In this document: positions 1 to 7,385 of the stretch, in pieces | Numbering within the stretch: the stretch's first letter is position 1 | Layout: every line of letters begins with the position of its first letter | Assembly: GCA_017134815.1 (NCBI GenBank) | Contig: CP071032.1 | Coordinates: 434,001 to 498,000 of the forward strand | Reading direction: 5' to 3' | DNA length: 64,000 nucleotides | Origin: Lentisphaerota bacterium | GTDB lineage: Bacteria; Verrucomicrobiota; Lentisphaeria; Victivallales; Victivallaceae | Made by a program: the position numbers and the translations under genes | The notes under the pieces: model-generated | Told to the model about the DNA's origin: nothing | What the model saw: the letters and a program-made list of their open reading frames with translations, nothing else | Database searches by the model: none

Positions 1-34
1 TACTGTCTTTGGCTGGAAGTCAAATGAAAATGTA

Positions 35-274
35 CTAATTTATGTTATTGAAAAATTTATGATTGTGCTCACTCTGGGATTGGGCTTTATGTTTTGCCAT
101 GCCTTCAAGTGAATACATGACTGTACTCAGTGTAAACCCGAACCATCCTAAAAGCAGGCTGATGAGAGCAAATAAAATAATTTTCTTTGACTTATGAAAA
201 AAAACAATAGCCAGAATCAAAGGTATAATGAAGAATATGACCGCGAAAAATATGTTTTGCAGCAGAGTAGACAT
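35..274 (-). CDS. Small two-helix membrane protein, superinfection-immunity-like
   Basis: This is a 79-residue protein of unknown function. Residues about 6-26 and 32-55 form two hydrophobic helices separated by a short basic turn (HKSKK), and the tail is polar and His-rich. The second helix has a KKIILFALISLLLGWFGF-like pattern resembling the core of small 'superinfection immunity' membrane proteins, but the similarity is short and the family call is tentative. The ATG at 274 follows a clear GGGAGG ribosome site. It is transcribed on its own, upstream of and in the same direction as nothing visible, since the window begins just beyond its stop. No partner phage gene is nearby, so an immunity role is not implied. 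Confidence 0.6.
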   Translation of the reverse strand: MSTLLQNIFFAVIFFIIPLILAIVFFHKSKKIILFALISLLLGWFGFTLSTVMYSLEGMAKHKAQSQSEHNHKFFNNIN

Positions 275-403
275 AATCCACCTCCCGTTTTTGCAACGAT
301 CCTCTAATTAAGATGTTACATGATTTTATGGCAAAAGTCAAGTCATATTCAGCTGGGTCACGGGAGGATTTTATCTTTAGATGCAGGAGTTTTCCCTGAA
401 AAG

Positions 404-1828
404 TTAAATTCCCTCTTCAAGGCGCTGCGGATTTTTAATATATGGATTCCAGGGCCACAGACGATCAGACGGGTTAGTTTCCTTGTCATAGAAAATGCCC
501 TTTTTATGCCATAGCTTTTTCATCAGGCGAGGTATCCACGGCCAGTAATCCCTGGAGCCTTTTTTATAGAAATAAGTAACTTTCAGTTTTGGCGGAAGTG
601 GCTTGGAAGCCGCCGGAGTATTACGGATATCCAGAAAATCCAGTCGCATTCCCTGCAGCGGAGTGAGGTCTTCAACCTTGGAGCCCGACATGTCAATATA
701 TTTCAGTGGCATGCCTTTCAGTGGGCGAATGTCCGTTATCGGCGTATTTCTCATTTCTAGTCGCCTGATATGCAACCCCTTGAGCGGGCGCAATGAATCT
801 ATTTTGGTGCCGGAAATATCCAGAATTTTCAAGGTGTCCATACCTTTCAAGGCCTTCAGATTTGTAACTTTTGTATTGCCGATCATCAGAATTTCAAGCG
901 GCATTCCAGTCAGAGGGTTGATATCTTTAACTGAAGTGTCACGCAAGCCGAGCACTTTAAGCGGCATTCCATGCAGTGCTGCTATGCTTGAGACCTGGGT
1001 GCGCATCAGACTGAGCTCTTCAAGCGGCATATTTTTGAGCTGTGTTGTGTTTTGAAACTTGCAATTGGTTACGCTGAGCTCATCAAGGTTGAGCTTTGCC
1101 AAAGGAGCGATTGATTTCAGCGGTAAATCATTAAGATATACTTTTTTAAGATTCTTCAGGCTGGTCAGCATATCAATGTTCTTGATTTTGACATTGTCCA
1201 GACCGATGACTTCAAGGGACTGTATTTCAGGGAGTATTTCCAGGCCGGTCAGGCGAGGACCTGAAAGCAGCAGTGTTTTTAACGGAATTTTCTGCAAAAT
1301 ACTGATGTTTCTAACTCCGGTTTGTTTAAGTTCAAGTCCCTCAAGTTTTGTGTTTTTGAGTGGAGTGATATCTTTAAAACTTTTTCCTTTCAAAGTAAGT
1401 TTCTTGAGTTTGGGCATATATCTCAGGGCTGAAAGGTTAGATAAAGACTGATTGTCAAGCAGCTGCAGCTCTTTTAATGGAAATTTTTGGAGCCGTTTCA
1501 GGTTTTTGATTGAAGTTTTGCGCAGAATAAGTACATCCAGCGGCAGGTTAAGCAGAGGTGATATATTTACAATATCATGTCCTCCTACCTCAAGTCCGTT
1601 TACCGTCAAAGCTCCGGGGTCGGCAGTGACACGCTTCATAAAACCCGGAGATTTTATAACCATATAAAAATCCTGCCCGTTCCAGTCTGGATTGCTTCTG
1701 ATCATCTGGACTTTTACTTCTAGAAAGCGCTCTTTTATGCGGAAGCTGCGCTGTTCGTCTGAAAGACTTGCGGAATATGCATTAAAGGATAAGACGGCAA
1801 GGAAAAAAAATGCGACAAAAAACTTCAT
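404..1828 (-). CDS. Secreted leucine-rich-repeat protein
   Basis: This 474-residue protein starts with a signal peptide (basic MKFF, hydrophobic core to about residue 17, then AYSAS). A short N-terminal region follows, and from about residue 90 to 410 there are some fifteen leucine-rich repeats of about 21 residues. Their shape is 'PLKGMPLEXLXLXXTXVXDI', which is the compact LRR type common in PVC bacteria. The C-terminus is aromatic and basic (W, P and K rich) with no membrane anchor or sorting signal that I recognise. The role is probably binding of a protein or envelope partner; nothing points to an enzyme. The ATG at 1828 has GGAG upstream. It is monocistronic and divergent from the gene at 1985. 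Confidence 0.85.
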   Translation of the reverse strand: MKFFVAFFFLAVLSFNAYSASLSDEQRSFRIKERFLEVKVQMIRSNPDWNGQDFYMVIKSPGFMKRVTADPGALTVNGLEVGGHDIVNISPLLNLPLDVLILRKTSIKNLKRLQKFPLKELQLLDNQSLSNLSALRYMPKLKKLTLKGKSFKDITPLKNTKLEGLELKQTGVRNISILQKIPLKTLLLSGPRLTGLEILPEIQSLEVIGLDNVKIKNIDMLTSLKNLKKVYLNDLPLKSIAPLAKLNLDELSVTNCKFQNTTQLKNMPLEELSLMRTQVSSIAALHGMPLKVLGLRDTSVKDINPLTGMPLEILMIGNTKVTNLKALKGMDTLKILDISGTKIDSLRPLKGLHIRRLEMRNTPITDIRPLKGMPLKYIDMSGSKVEDLTPLQGMRLDFLDIRNTPAASKPLPPKLKVTYFYKKGSRDYWPWIPRLMKKLWHKKGIFYDKETNPSDRLWPWNPYIKNPQRLEEGI

Positions 1829-1984
1829 AATAAAACTCCAGTCTCAACAGTTACCCGGTTTATTATGAAAAGTATATACTGCCAAAACATATAATCAATC
1901 TTTACAGCTGACAAAAGACTTGAATTCAATCATAGATACGTTAAATTTTTCTATCAAAAATAACAACTTTTCTGGAGATCGAAG

Positions 1985-3112
1985 ATGCAAAAACGGTGGT
2001 ATGGTTTGAGCAAAAATGAGTTGGATACTCCCTGTCTGATTCTTGATGTCGATTTGTTCGAAGAGAACCTGCATTATATGAATAAGTGGGCTGCTGCAGC
2101 CGGCAAGAAGCTGCGTCCCCATGTCAAGACTCATAAATGTGTTGAAATTGCCAGACGGCAGCTGGCCGGTACTGAGAATGCAGGGGTTTGCGCGGCAAAA
2201 GTTTCTGAAGCTGAAGTGCTTGTTAACTCCGGAATCGACCAGGTGCTGGTCACTTCCCCGGTTGTTACTCCTTTCAAGATAAAACGACTGCTGAACTGCC
2301 TTGCAAAAACTAATGATATTATTGTTGTTGTTGATAACCCTGAAAATGTGGAGGAACTGAACTCTGCTGCTTTAAGCAGCAACTTATGCCTTTCTGTGCT
2401 GGTGGATATAAACCCGGATATGGGGCGCACCGGGGCTGATTATCCAGCTGTTATTCCGCTTGCAGAACAGGTTCACTCCAAACCTGGTTTGAGACTGAAG
2501 GGAATTCAGTGCTATGCTGGTATTGTGCAGCATATTGAAGGATTTGAAGAGCGGAGGAGAGCCTCTCTCAAAGTAATGCTTAAAGCTGCAGAACTATTTC
2601 GCAAAATGCGCGCCAGCGGCTTACCGGTGGAGGTCTTTTCCGGAGCCGGAACCGGAACCTACGATATTGACACTGAAATTGCTGAAGTGACTGATTTGCA
2701 GGTGGGGTCATACTGTGTTATGGATGCCGAGTACTGCAATATCAGCAGCAGAAGCGGTGATCTTTTCACAACATTCCACCCCGCGTTAACCCTGCTTGCC
2801 CACGTCATAAGTACAAATCAAAGCGATTTTGTCACTGTTGATGCGGGACTTAAAGCAATGTATTTCACTCCGCACGCACCGCCGCATTTACTGAATCCTG
2901 CTGGGAAAGGCTGGGTTTTCAACTGGTTCGGCGATGAGCACGGCAGGGTTTATTCTCCACATATTGAGCTGAAGCCACGACTTGGAGATGTCATTGAACT
3001 GAACCTTGCCCATTGTGACCCGACTATAAATCTATATGACTCAATCTGGGTTGCGCGCAACGGTAGAATCATTGATCGCTGGCAAGTGGACCTCAGGGGA
3101 TGCTCACAATAA
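1985..3112 (+). CDS. D-threonine aldolase / D-serine dehydratase-like PLP enzyme
   Basis: This is a 375-residue cytosolic enzyme of the alanine-racemase-fold type III family, which cleaves or dehydrates D-beta-hydroxy amino acids (D-threonine aldolase, D-serine dehydratase, 3-hydroxy-D-aspartate aldolase). The N-terminus has 'LDTPCLILD' and 'RPHVKTHK', where Lys48 is the expected PLP-binding lysine. The C-terminal domain has 'AHCDPTINLYD', giving His343 and Asp345 in the HxD arrangement of the divalent-metal site of the family. The gene starts at an ATG preceded by GGAG at 1975-1978. It converges with trmB one base away. The exact substrate cannot be read from the sequence. Confidence 0.85.
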   Translation: MQKRWYGLSKNELDTPCLILDVDLFEENLHYMNKWAAAAGKKLRPHVKTHKCVEIARRQLAGTENAGVCAAKVSEAEVLVNSGIDQVLVTSPVVTPFKIKRLLNCLAKTNDIIVVVDNPENVEELNSAALSSNLCLSVLVDINPDMGRTGADYPAVIPLAEQVHSKPGLRLKGIQCYAGIVQHIEGFEERRRASLKVMLKAAELFRKMRASGLPVEVFSGAGTGTYDIDTEIAEVTDLQVGSYCVMDAEYCNISSRSGDLFTTFHPALTLLAHVISTNQSDFVTVDAGLKAMYFTPHAPPHLLNPAGKGWVFNWFGDEHGRVYSPHIELKPRLGDVIELNLAHCDPTINLYDSIWVARNGRIIDRWQVDLRGCSQ

Positions 3113-3113
3113 A

Positions 3114-3761
3114 TCAATGGGCCGATGTGTATTCGGGCAGCGGTTTAGCGACCCATAAAAAGTGGTGTACTTCTTTGCCCTGTGAGTTCCACCGAAGTTC
3201 AAAATCTGACTTTATATCCTGGAGTTCAGAGAGCTGTGCTTTGTCTTCTTTAAAAAGTCCCGATTGAGCGACAACCCTGCGTACAATATCATGGTACTGC
3301 ATATCATCGGTAGAAAAATGGAAATGACCATTGGTTTTCATTACCCTGTGCAGCTGAGCCATAAAATCAGAGCACATCAGCCGGTTGGCGCGATGCTTAT
3401 CCTTGGGCCAGGGATCGGGACAGAGAATATGCAGTCTGTCAAGCGAGTTGTCAGGCAGCATGGCTACCAGGTGCCTGGCTTCCACCCGGATCGGTTGTAT
3501 ATTGCAAGCTTTTTCACGTTCATTGCGCTTCTGAAGCTTACGCAGGCGGCCTATCATTATATCAGCTGCAAGGATCAAATGATCAGGGAATTTTATCCCA
3601 AGCTGGGTTGTAAAACTGCCTTTGCCGCAGCCAAGGTCAAGTTCAATGAAGTTGTTTTTGAAGTCGAATTTATCTCCAAGACAACAATAAGATTCAGTCA
3701 GAAATAAAATGTTTTTATCTTCAGGTTTTGTGCGCATCAAAATAATCCGTTGCTTATTCAT
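3114..3761 (-). CDS. trmB: tRNA (guanine-N7-)-methyltransferase
   Basis: TrmB uses SAM to make m7G46 in the variable loop of tRNAs. The 215-residue length fits the family. The Rossmann SAM site is 'LDLGCGKGSFT' at about residue 41-51, followed by 'ILAAD' for the ribose-binding acid. The diagnostic TrmB segment 'ILCPDPWPKDKHRANRL' lies at about residue 112-128 and 'HFSTDD' at about 147-152. Start choice is uncertain because several ATGs (ATGATGAATAATG) cluster upstream without a strong ribosome site. It is a single gene, convergent with the PLP enzyme. The twin small RNA repeats lie directly upstream of it on the same strand, so their terminators separate it from the metal-transporter operon. 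Confidence 0.93.
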   Translation of the reverse strand: MNKQRIILMRTKPEDKNILFLTESYCCLGDKFDFKNNFIELDLGCGKGSFTTQLGIKFPDHLILAADIMIGRLRKLQKRNEREKACNIQPIRVEARHLVAMLPDNSLDRLHILCPDPWPKDKHRANRLMCSDFMAQLHRVMKTNGHFHFSTDDMQYHDIVRRVVAQSGLFKEDKAQLSELQDIKSDFELRWNSQGKEVHHFLWVAKPLPEYTSAH

Positions 3762-3830
3762 TATTCATCATCAGGGTGTTAATAATATAGCAGGATTGAT
3801 ATTTTGCAAAGGCTCGAGAAAAATTGGACA

Positions 3831-3893
3831 AAAAAAAGCCTCCCCTGGGGAAGGGAGGCTCCAGCAAAAGGAGGAGAGAGAGGAAACATTCTA
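3831..3893 (-). ncRNA. Predicted small RNA, copy 1 of a twin pair
   Basis: On the minus strand this region reads as an RNA of about 60 nt with no ORF. A pyrimidine tract CCUCUCUCUCCUCCUUUU comes first and contains CCUCCUUU, which resembles the 16S anti-Shine-Dalgarno. The RNA ends in a terminator hairpin (GCCUCCCUU / loop CCCC / AGGGGAGGC, one U-G pair) and seven U's. The stretch 3831-3905 is identical to 4053-4127 at 74 of 75 positions. The single difference exchanges a U-G for a U-A pair in the terminator stem, so structure is kept. The 5' end is estimated from the boxes at 3899-3926. Expression and role are inferred; no database match could be checked. Confidence 0.6.
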
Positions 3894-3898
3894 ATAGG

Positions 3899-3926
3899 AT
3901 AGACAGTTTTTTATGACTGAAGTTCC
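3899..3926 (-). promoter_or_regulatory. ECF-sigma-like promoter of small RNA copy 1
   Basis: On the minus strand, GGAACTT (3926-3920) is followed after 16 bases by TCTAT (3903-3899). This spacing and both boxes resemble the RpoE/ECF pattern GAACTT-N16-TCTGA. The -35 box lies outside the 75-bp repeat, yet GGAAC is kept at the same distance in the other copy, which suggests selection. No good sigma-70 pair was found here. No ECF sigma gene is in the window. Confidence 0.45.
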
Positions 3927-4052
3927 GCCTTTATGATAAAATTATGGTAATTAATTTTAGAAAAAGTGCAACAATATTATGTTTTGCAATGTTAGGCTGT
4001 GATAATTAAATTTAATATTATTCAGAAATAAAAAATCAGTTGTCTGTTTACT

Positions 4053-4115
4053 AAAAAAAGCCTCCCTTGGGGAAGGGAGGCTCCAGCAAAAGGAGGAGAG
4101 AGAGGAAACATTCTA
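4053..4115 (-). ncRNA. Predicted small RNA, copy 2 of a twin pair
   Basis: This is the second copy of the same predicted RNA, with the identical CCUCUCUCUCCUCC tract. Its terminator stem is perfect over nine pairs (GCCUCCCUU with AAGGGAGGC, loop CCCC) followed by seven U's. It lies between the metal-permease stop at 4197 and copy 1, on the same strand as both, so its terminator may also end read-through from the transporter operon. If it were only a terminator the conserved 45 bases before the hairpin would not be expected to stay identical. Confidence 0.6.
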
Positions 4116-4120
4116 ATAGG

Positions 4121-4148
4121 ATAGACATAAGATTTGCTTGAATGTTCC
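4121..4148 (-). promoter_or_regulatory. ECF-sigma-like promoter of small RNA copy 2
   Basis: On the minus strand, GGAACAT (4148-4142) precedes TCTAT (4125-4121) by exactly 16 bases, as in copy 1. Sequence between and upstream of the boxes is unrelated to copy 1, so the shared GGAAC is not simply part of the duplicated block. Confidence 0.45.
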
Positions 4149-4196
4149 AACTTTTTTGATTAAAATGTTAAAAATTGTTAGGCTAATATCTTTTAG

Positions 4197-5099
4197 TTAT
4201 AATGACTTCTGCCCGGATGTTTGATTATTTTTGACAGCAGCAGTTGCAGTGGAGCTTAACCTGGAACGCAGTTTTGAGTAGACCATTGCAGCCAGATAGC
4301 AGAAGCCGGCAATTATTACAATAGTTGGTCCGCTTGGCATATCAGTTCTGAAACTGACAACCAGCCCGCTCGAGGTAAATACCAGACTGAGCAGCACAGA
4401 GACCAGCATCATAGTATTAAGCTTTCTGGTAAAATGTCCGGCAACAGCAGCCGGCAGTGTCAGCATGGCGATTACCATTATAATCCCGACTATATCCACC
4501 AGCAGTACTACAGTTAAAGCCGTCATGGCAAGCAGCATTAGAAATATCAAGCGGGTCTTTATGCCTCTCAGTTCGGAAAAACGACTGTCAAAACAAACTC
4601 CGAGGATGTTGTTATAAAAGATGATCGCCGGAACTATTATGAGGGCATCAAGTACCAGTGTTATATAAATATCATTACGGGACACCAGCAGGATATTGCC
4701 GAAAAGATAGCTGTGCAGGTTTACATACCCCGGAGTTCTGGCCAGAAACAGCAGGCCTGTAGCCATTCCTATTGCCCAGATTGCTCCAATCACAGTATCT
4801 TCTCTCTGCTTGGCATAGATACTTACCAGCCAGATGATAAAAGCTGAAAGCAGTGCCGCAGTGATTGCTCCGTATACTGGTTTTATCCAGCTCAGTCCAA
4901 CATTAAGGTTGAGGTACAGAGCCGCTCCAATTCCGCCAAGTACACTGTGTGCAATGGCTCCGGCTATAGAGGTTATTCGTCTAGTCACGACAAAAGTTCC
5001 CATAATTCCAAAAGCGACACTGGCCAGTAGACCTATGATAAAAGCGTAGCGCAGGAACGGAATGTTAGCTCCAAATATATTCATCATAAATTCACCCAT
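4197..5099 (-). CDS. znuB: Zn/Mn ABC transporter permease (ABC-3 family)
   Basis: This is the membrane subunit of a high-affinity divalent-metal importer. From the ATG at 5099 it has 300 residues and about eight hydrophobic helices. It carries 'GALGAAI...'-like ABC-3 features, seen here as 'GIMGTFVVTRRITSIAGAIAHSVLGGIGAALYL' around residues 25-60. I chose the ATG at 5099 because GGAGG lies nine bases upstream and it overlaps the ATPase stop by eight bases (ATGGGTGA), which suggests coupled translation. A further start at 5156 would overlap by 65 bases. It is the last gene of the four-gene operon. Whether the metal is zinc or manganese is not settled by this subunit. Confidence 0.9.
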   Translation of the reverse strand: MGEFMMNIFGANIPFLRYAFIIGLLASVAFGIMGTFVVTRRITSIAGAIAHSVLGGIGAALYLNLNVGLSWIKPVYGAITAALLSAFIIWLVSIYAKQREDTVIGAIWAIGMATGLLFLARTPGYVNLHSYLFGNILLVSRNDIYITLVLDALIIVPAIIFYNNILGVCFDSRFSELRGIKTRLIFLMLLAMTALTVVLLVDIVGIIMVIAMLTLPAAVAGHFTRKLNTMMLVSVLLSLVFTSSGLVVSFRTDMPSGPTIVIIAGFCYLAAMVYSKLRSRLSSTATAAVKNNQTSGQKSL

Positions 5100-5877
5100 G
5101 AGTACAGACCTCCGCCGGGTTATGAGTGTGCCCGCTTTCAGTGCAGCGGTAGTCATGTCGAATCATGCTGACATCATATCCGTATATATCACGGATCATA
5201 TTGCCGTTCAGCTTATTCGTAGGGTGAACATTAACTTGTTTGTTGACACAGATTACGCTGTTAATTTTTTCAGAAACAAAACCAAGGTCGTGTGACACAG
5301 TAAGAATTGACATGCGTTTATTCAATCTGTACAACGTTTCATAGAACTGTTCCTGAATGCCGGGGTCAATATTGGCTGTCGGTTCATCAAGCAGCAGCAG
5401 TTCCGGACGGCAGGCAAGGGCACGCGCAATTAATACTCGCTGCCGCTGGCCGCCGGAAAGCTCGGAGAAAGTCCGCTTTTTTAAGTGGGTAATTGACATT
5501 TCTTCCATGGACTGGACAGCGATCTGCCTATCTGTCTTTGAATATCGTCCCCAGAAACCTTTGCGCAGGCGCCCCATCAGGACAACTTCATTTACTGTTA
5601 TAGGAAAAAGTTGATCCAGCTGTATGTATTGCGGCATGTAGCCTATTTTCAACCTTGCTTCAAGCGGAGACTTGCCGAATATCGATATTTTACCGGTTGA
5701 AGGCTTCAGCAGGCCCAGCAGCAGATACAGTAAGGTGCTTTTACCTCCTCCGTTTGGACCAACGATACAGGCGGATTCAAGTTCTCTGAACGATAAATTT
5801 ACATCCTCCAGAACAGGTTCGCCTTTTTCGTAAGCAAAGCTCAAGTTCTCAATTGATATTATAACCTGGTCATTCAT
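5092..5877 (-). CDS. znuC: Zn/Mn ABC transporter ATPase
   Basis: This is the 261-residue ATP-binding subunit of the importer. Walker A is 'GPNGGGKST' at about residue 39-47, the Q-loop is 'YMPQYIQLD', the ABC signature is 'LSGGQRQRV' near residue 140, and Walker B is 'LLLLDEPTANID'. The C-terminus is rich in His and Cys ('RHDYRCTESGHTHNPAEVCTH'-type), a possible metal-responsive tail. Its start overlaps the binding-protein stop by four bases (ATGA), so the operon is tightly coupled. Confidence 0.95.
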   Translation of the reverse strand: MNDQVIISIENLSFAYEKGEPVLEDVNLSFRELESACIVGPNGGGKSTLLYLLLGLLKPSTGKISIFGKSPLEARLKIGYMPQYIQLDQLFPITVNEVVLMGRLRKGFWGRYSKTDRQIAVQSMEEMSITHLKKRTFSELSGGQRQRVLIARALACRPELLLLDEPTANIDPGIQEQFYETLYRLNKRMSILTVSHDLGFVSEKINSVICVNKQVNVHPTNKLNGNMIRDIYGYDVSMIRHDYRCTESGHTHNPAEVCTHG

Positions 5878-6815
5878 TTATTTTCAATTGTTTTTTCTGA
5901 TTTGATTGCTGACTGGATAGAGGTAGCGATGATAGTGTAGTTTTCAAGGATGTTATAAGCCAGCGGGTCAAGCTCTACCACCTTGCCCTGAATTTCAGCG
6001 GCAATAACTTCGGCTGACTTTTTATTGAATTGCGGTTGTACAAAAATAATATGAACATTTTTTTCTTTTGCCATATTGATGATTGCCTGCAAGTGTGCCG
6101 GTGATGGTTTTTTGCCTTCAAATTCAACCGCTTCCTGCTTTAGATTGTACTGCCTGGCAAAGTATCCGAACGCAGGATGATATACTAGAAAAATTTCACC
6201 GCGGTGTGGTTCCAGTTGTTTCTTCAATCTTTGGTCTACAGCTTTAAGGCAGCGAATGAGGTTATCAAAATTAAGTTTATAATAATCTTTGTGTTTGGGA
6301 TCCGCGGCGGTTATTGCATCAAAAATATTCTTGGCAATGATCATATTATTTTCAGGAGAAAGCCAGACATGGCGGTCCACCTGAGAGGTGACAGAGCCAG
6401 AACTTGATTTAGTTTGACCACACCTGCAGCTTTTATCACAAACCACCGCAAGTTGTTGAATGCCGGCGGTGGTGTCAACTATTTGAACAGTACTGTCCTT
6501 CAACGCCGGAATAACCAGTTTTTCTTCCAGTGGAAGGCCTGTAGTGAAATAAAGTCTTGCTTTGGACATTTCACCAATTTGCGATGGGGATGGCGAAAAA
6601 TCATGCGGGCTCTTCCCAGCGGGTATCAGCGCTTTGACTACTGCATACTGACCAGCGATTTTCGCGGTCATGAAAGCCATAGGCTGAATGCTGGTATAAA
6701 TTAACATTTGTCCTTTTTTGAGCTTGACCGTTGATGTTTTCTTACCGCACCCGGTATTAAACAATATCGTCAGTAAAGCGGCGAGGGTAAGCAGTGATAA
6801 GCGAAACAGTTTCAT
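5874..6815 (-). CDS. znuA: Metal-binding lipoprotein of the Zn/Mn ABC transporter
   Basis: This is the 313-residue solute-binding protein (cluster A-I). A signal sequence ends in 'LFNTGCGKK', probably a lipoprotein cysteine at about residue 23. Expected metal ligands are present: the His of 'SPHDFSPSPSQ', the His of 'RHVWLSPEN', the His of 'VYHPAFGYFA' and the Asp of 'ELDPLAYN'. The loop before the second His, where ZnuA proteins carry a His-rich stretch, is Cys-rich here ('CDKSCRCGQ'). It follows the regulator gene by 36 bases. The zinc assignment leans on that Cys loop and on the zinc-ribbon regulator; manganese remains possible. Confidence 0.9.
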   Translation of the reverse strand: MKLFRLSLLTLAALLTILFNTGCGKKTSTVKLKKGQMLIYTSIQPMAFMTAKIAGQYAVVKALIPAGKSPHDFSPSPSQIGEMSKARLYFTTGLPLEEKLVIPALKDSTVQIVDTTAGIQQLAVVCDKSCRCGQTKSSSGSVTSQVDRHVWLSPENNMIIAKNIFDAITAADPKHKDYYKLNFDNLIRCLKAVDQRLKKQLEPHRGEIFLVYHPAFGYFARQYNLKQEAVEFEGKKPSPAHLQAIINMAKEKNVHIIFVQPQFNKKSAEVIAAEIQGKVVELDPLAYNILENYTIIATSIQSAIKSEKTIENK

Positions 6816-6851
6816 TATTCGGTCCCTGACAAATTTTCAGAATGAGTTTAT

Positions 6852-7118
6852 TTAGGGATTATTTTTTTTACATTGGAGGAAATAGGCCTGACATTCTGCA
6901 CATTTTTCTATCGAGTGGCTTTGTCGGAACTCATTCCAGTGCTTTTGCTGATGTGGAGTCAGTATCCCGGTGCCTTTGCATAAAGGACAGGTACTGTCTA
7001 AAGCGGACATAATTGCTGCTCGAATAAATGCGGAACGGTTGTTTATGCCTTCAAGGGCTTCTTTTAGTGAGTCATCAACCTTGAAAGTTATTACTTCGGT
7101 TCTGGTTTGTTTCGGCAT
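6852..7118 (-). CDS. Ribbon-helix-helix regulator with C-terminal zinc ribbon
   Basis: This 88-residue protein is likely the metal-responsive repressor of the operon it heads. Residues about 5-46 form a CopG/Arc ribbon-helix-helix: strand 'TEVITFKVDDSLKEAL', then 'RSAFIRAAIMSAL'. Residues about 50-85 hold 'CPLCKGTG', two histidines and 'CAECQAYFLQC', a small metal-binding ribbon. NikR and related RHH sensors bind metal in a C-terminal domain, so a direct zinc-sensing role is reasonable but inferred. The ATG at 7118 follows AGAGGAAA. The gene-proximal region 7156-7180 holds repeated TGTA/TACA half-sites. Confidence 0.8.
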   Translation of the reverse strand: MPKQTRTEVITFKVDDSLKEALEGINNRSAFIRAAIMSALDSTCPLCKGTGILTPHQQKHWNEFRQSHSIEKCAECQAYFLQCKKNNP

Positions 7119-7155
7119 GTCTATTTCCTCTTTTGGGGTTCCATATTGTTATAAT

Positions 7156-7180
7156 TGTAATACAGTGTAATATTAATACA
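7156..7180 (-). promoter_or_regulatory. Candidate operator and promoter of the metal-transport operon
   Basis: On the minus strand two dyads lie side by side: TGTATTAATATTACA and TGTATTACA, sharing TGTA...TACA ends. They overlap a possible promoter (TTAATA, 17 bases, TATAAC). Another GTAATA half-site lies just upstream near 7198-7205. Such clustered short inverted repeats suit a ribbon-helix-helix tetramer. The assignment is by position and symmetry only. Confidence 0.45.
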
Positions 7181-7282
7181 AGTTAAATTCAAATTTTTAT
7201 TACAGTTTATTCAATAACCTGCAAGGTTTTATTCTAAATTAATTACTTATTGATTTGATTTTCTGCGCCCGACATTTAAAGT

Positions 7283-7318
7283 AGTTACTTTTATAAGGGA
7301 GTAACTCAGGCAAATGCC
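7283..7318 (+). other. Two adjacent hairpins in the leader of the SDR gene
   Basis: AGTTACT (7283-7289) is perfectly complementary to AGTAACT (7300-7306) across a ten-base loop. GGCA (7309-7312) pairs with TGCC (7315-7318) immediately after. The block is GC-rich in an AT-rich leader, 68 bases before the ATG at 7386. It has no T-tract and matched no riboswitch consensus that I could recall. The 120 bases from here to the operator region hold no gene. Confidence 0.3.
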
Positions 7319-7385
7319 GGGGTAGAGTAATATTGTTTATTGTTAAATTAAATTACATATATTTTAAATTAATCTTGGGGAAATA

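Larger units (their letters stand above)
3831..4127 (-). repeat. Direct repeat pair, 75 bp, 222 bp apart
   Basis: The stretches 3831-3905 and 4053-4127 match at 74 of 75 bases, differing only at 3845 (C) versus 4067 (T). Each contains the whole predicted small RNA and its -10 box. The 147 bases between them are AT-rich and dissimilar, and hold no gene. This looks like a local duplication of one small RNA gene. No third copy was noticed in the window. Confidence 0.95.

Noticed and set aside
35..274. Phage superinfection immunity gene implying a prophage
   Set aside because: No phage genes or attachment sites are near, and the similarity rests on one hydrophobic segment.
1059..1451. Plus-strand ORFs inside the LRR gene
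   Set aside because: They arise from the repeated codon pattern of the LRR gene on the other strand.
3831..4127. Plus-strand reading of the twin repeat as a CsrB-like RNA with several GGA motifs
   Set aside because: Six GGA triplets occur in each copy, but the T-tract, the stem-preserving change and the promoter-like boxes all point to the minus strand. The GGA motifs are the complement of the pyrimidine tract.
3831..4127. Mobile element or REP-type repeat
   Set aside because: Only two copies, close together, with no flanking duplications or inverted ends, and no third copy noticed in the window.
7283..7318. Known riboswitch (yybP-ykoY, TPP, cobalamin, c-di-GMP)
   Set aside because: The conserved core bases of these classes as I recall them are missing. 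Kept only as an unnamed pair of hairpins.
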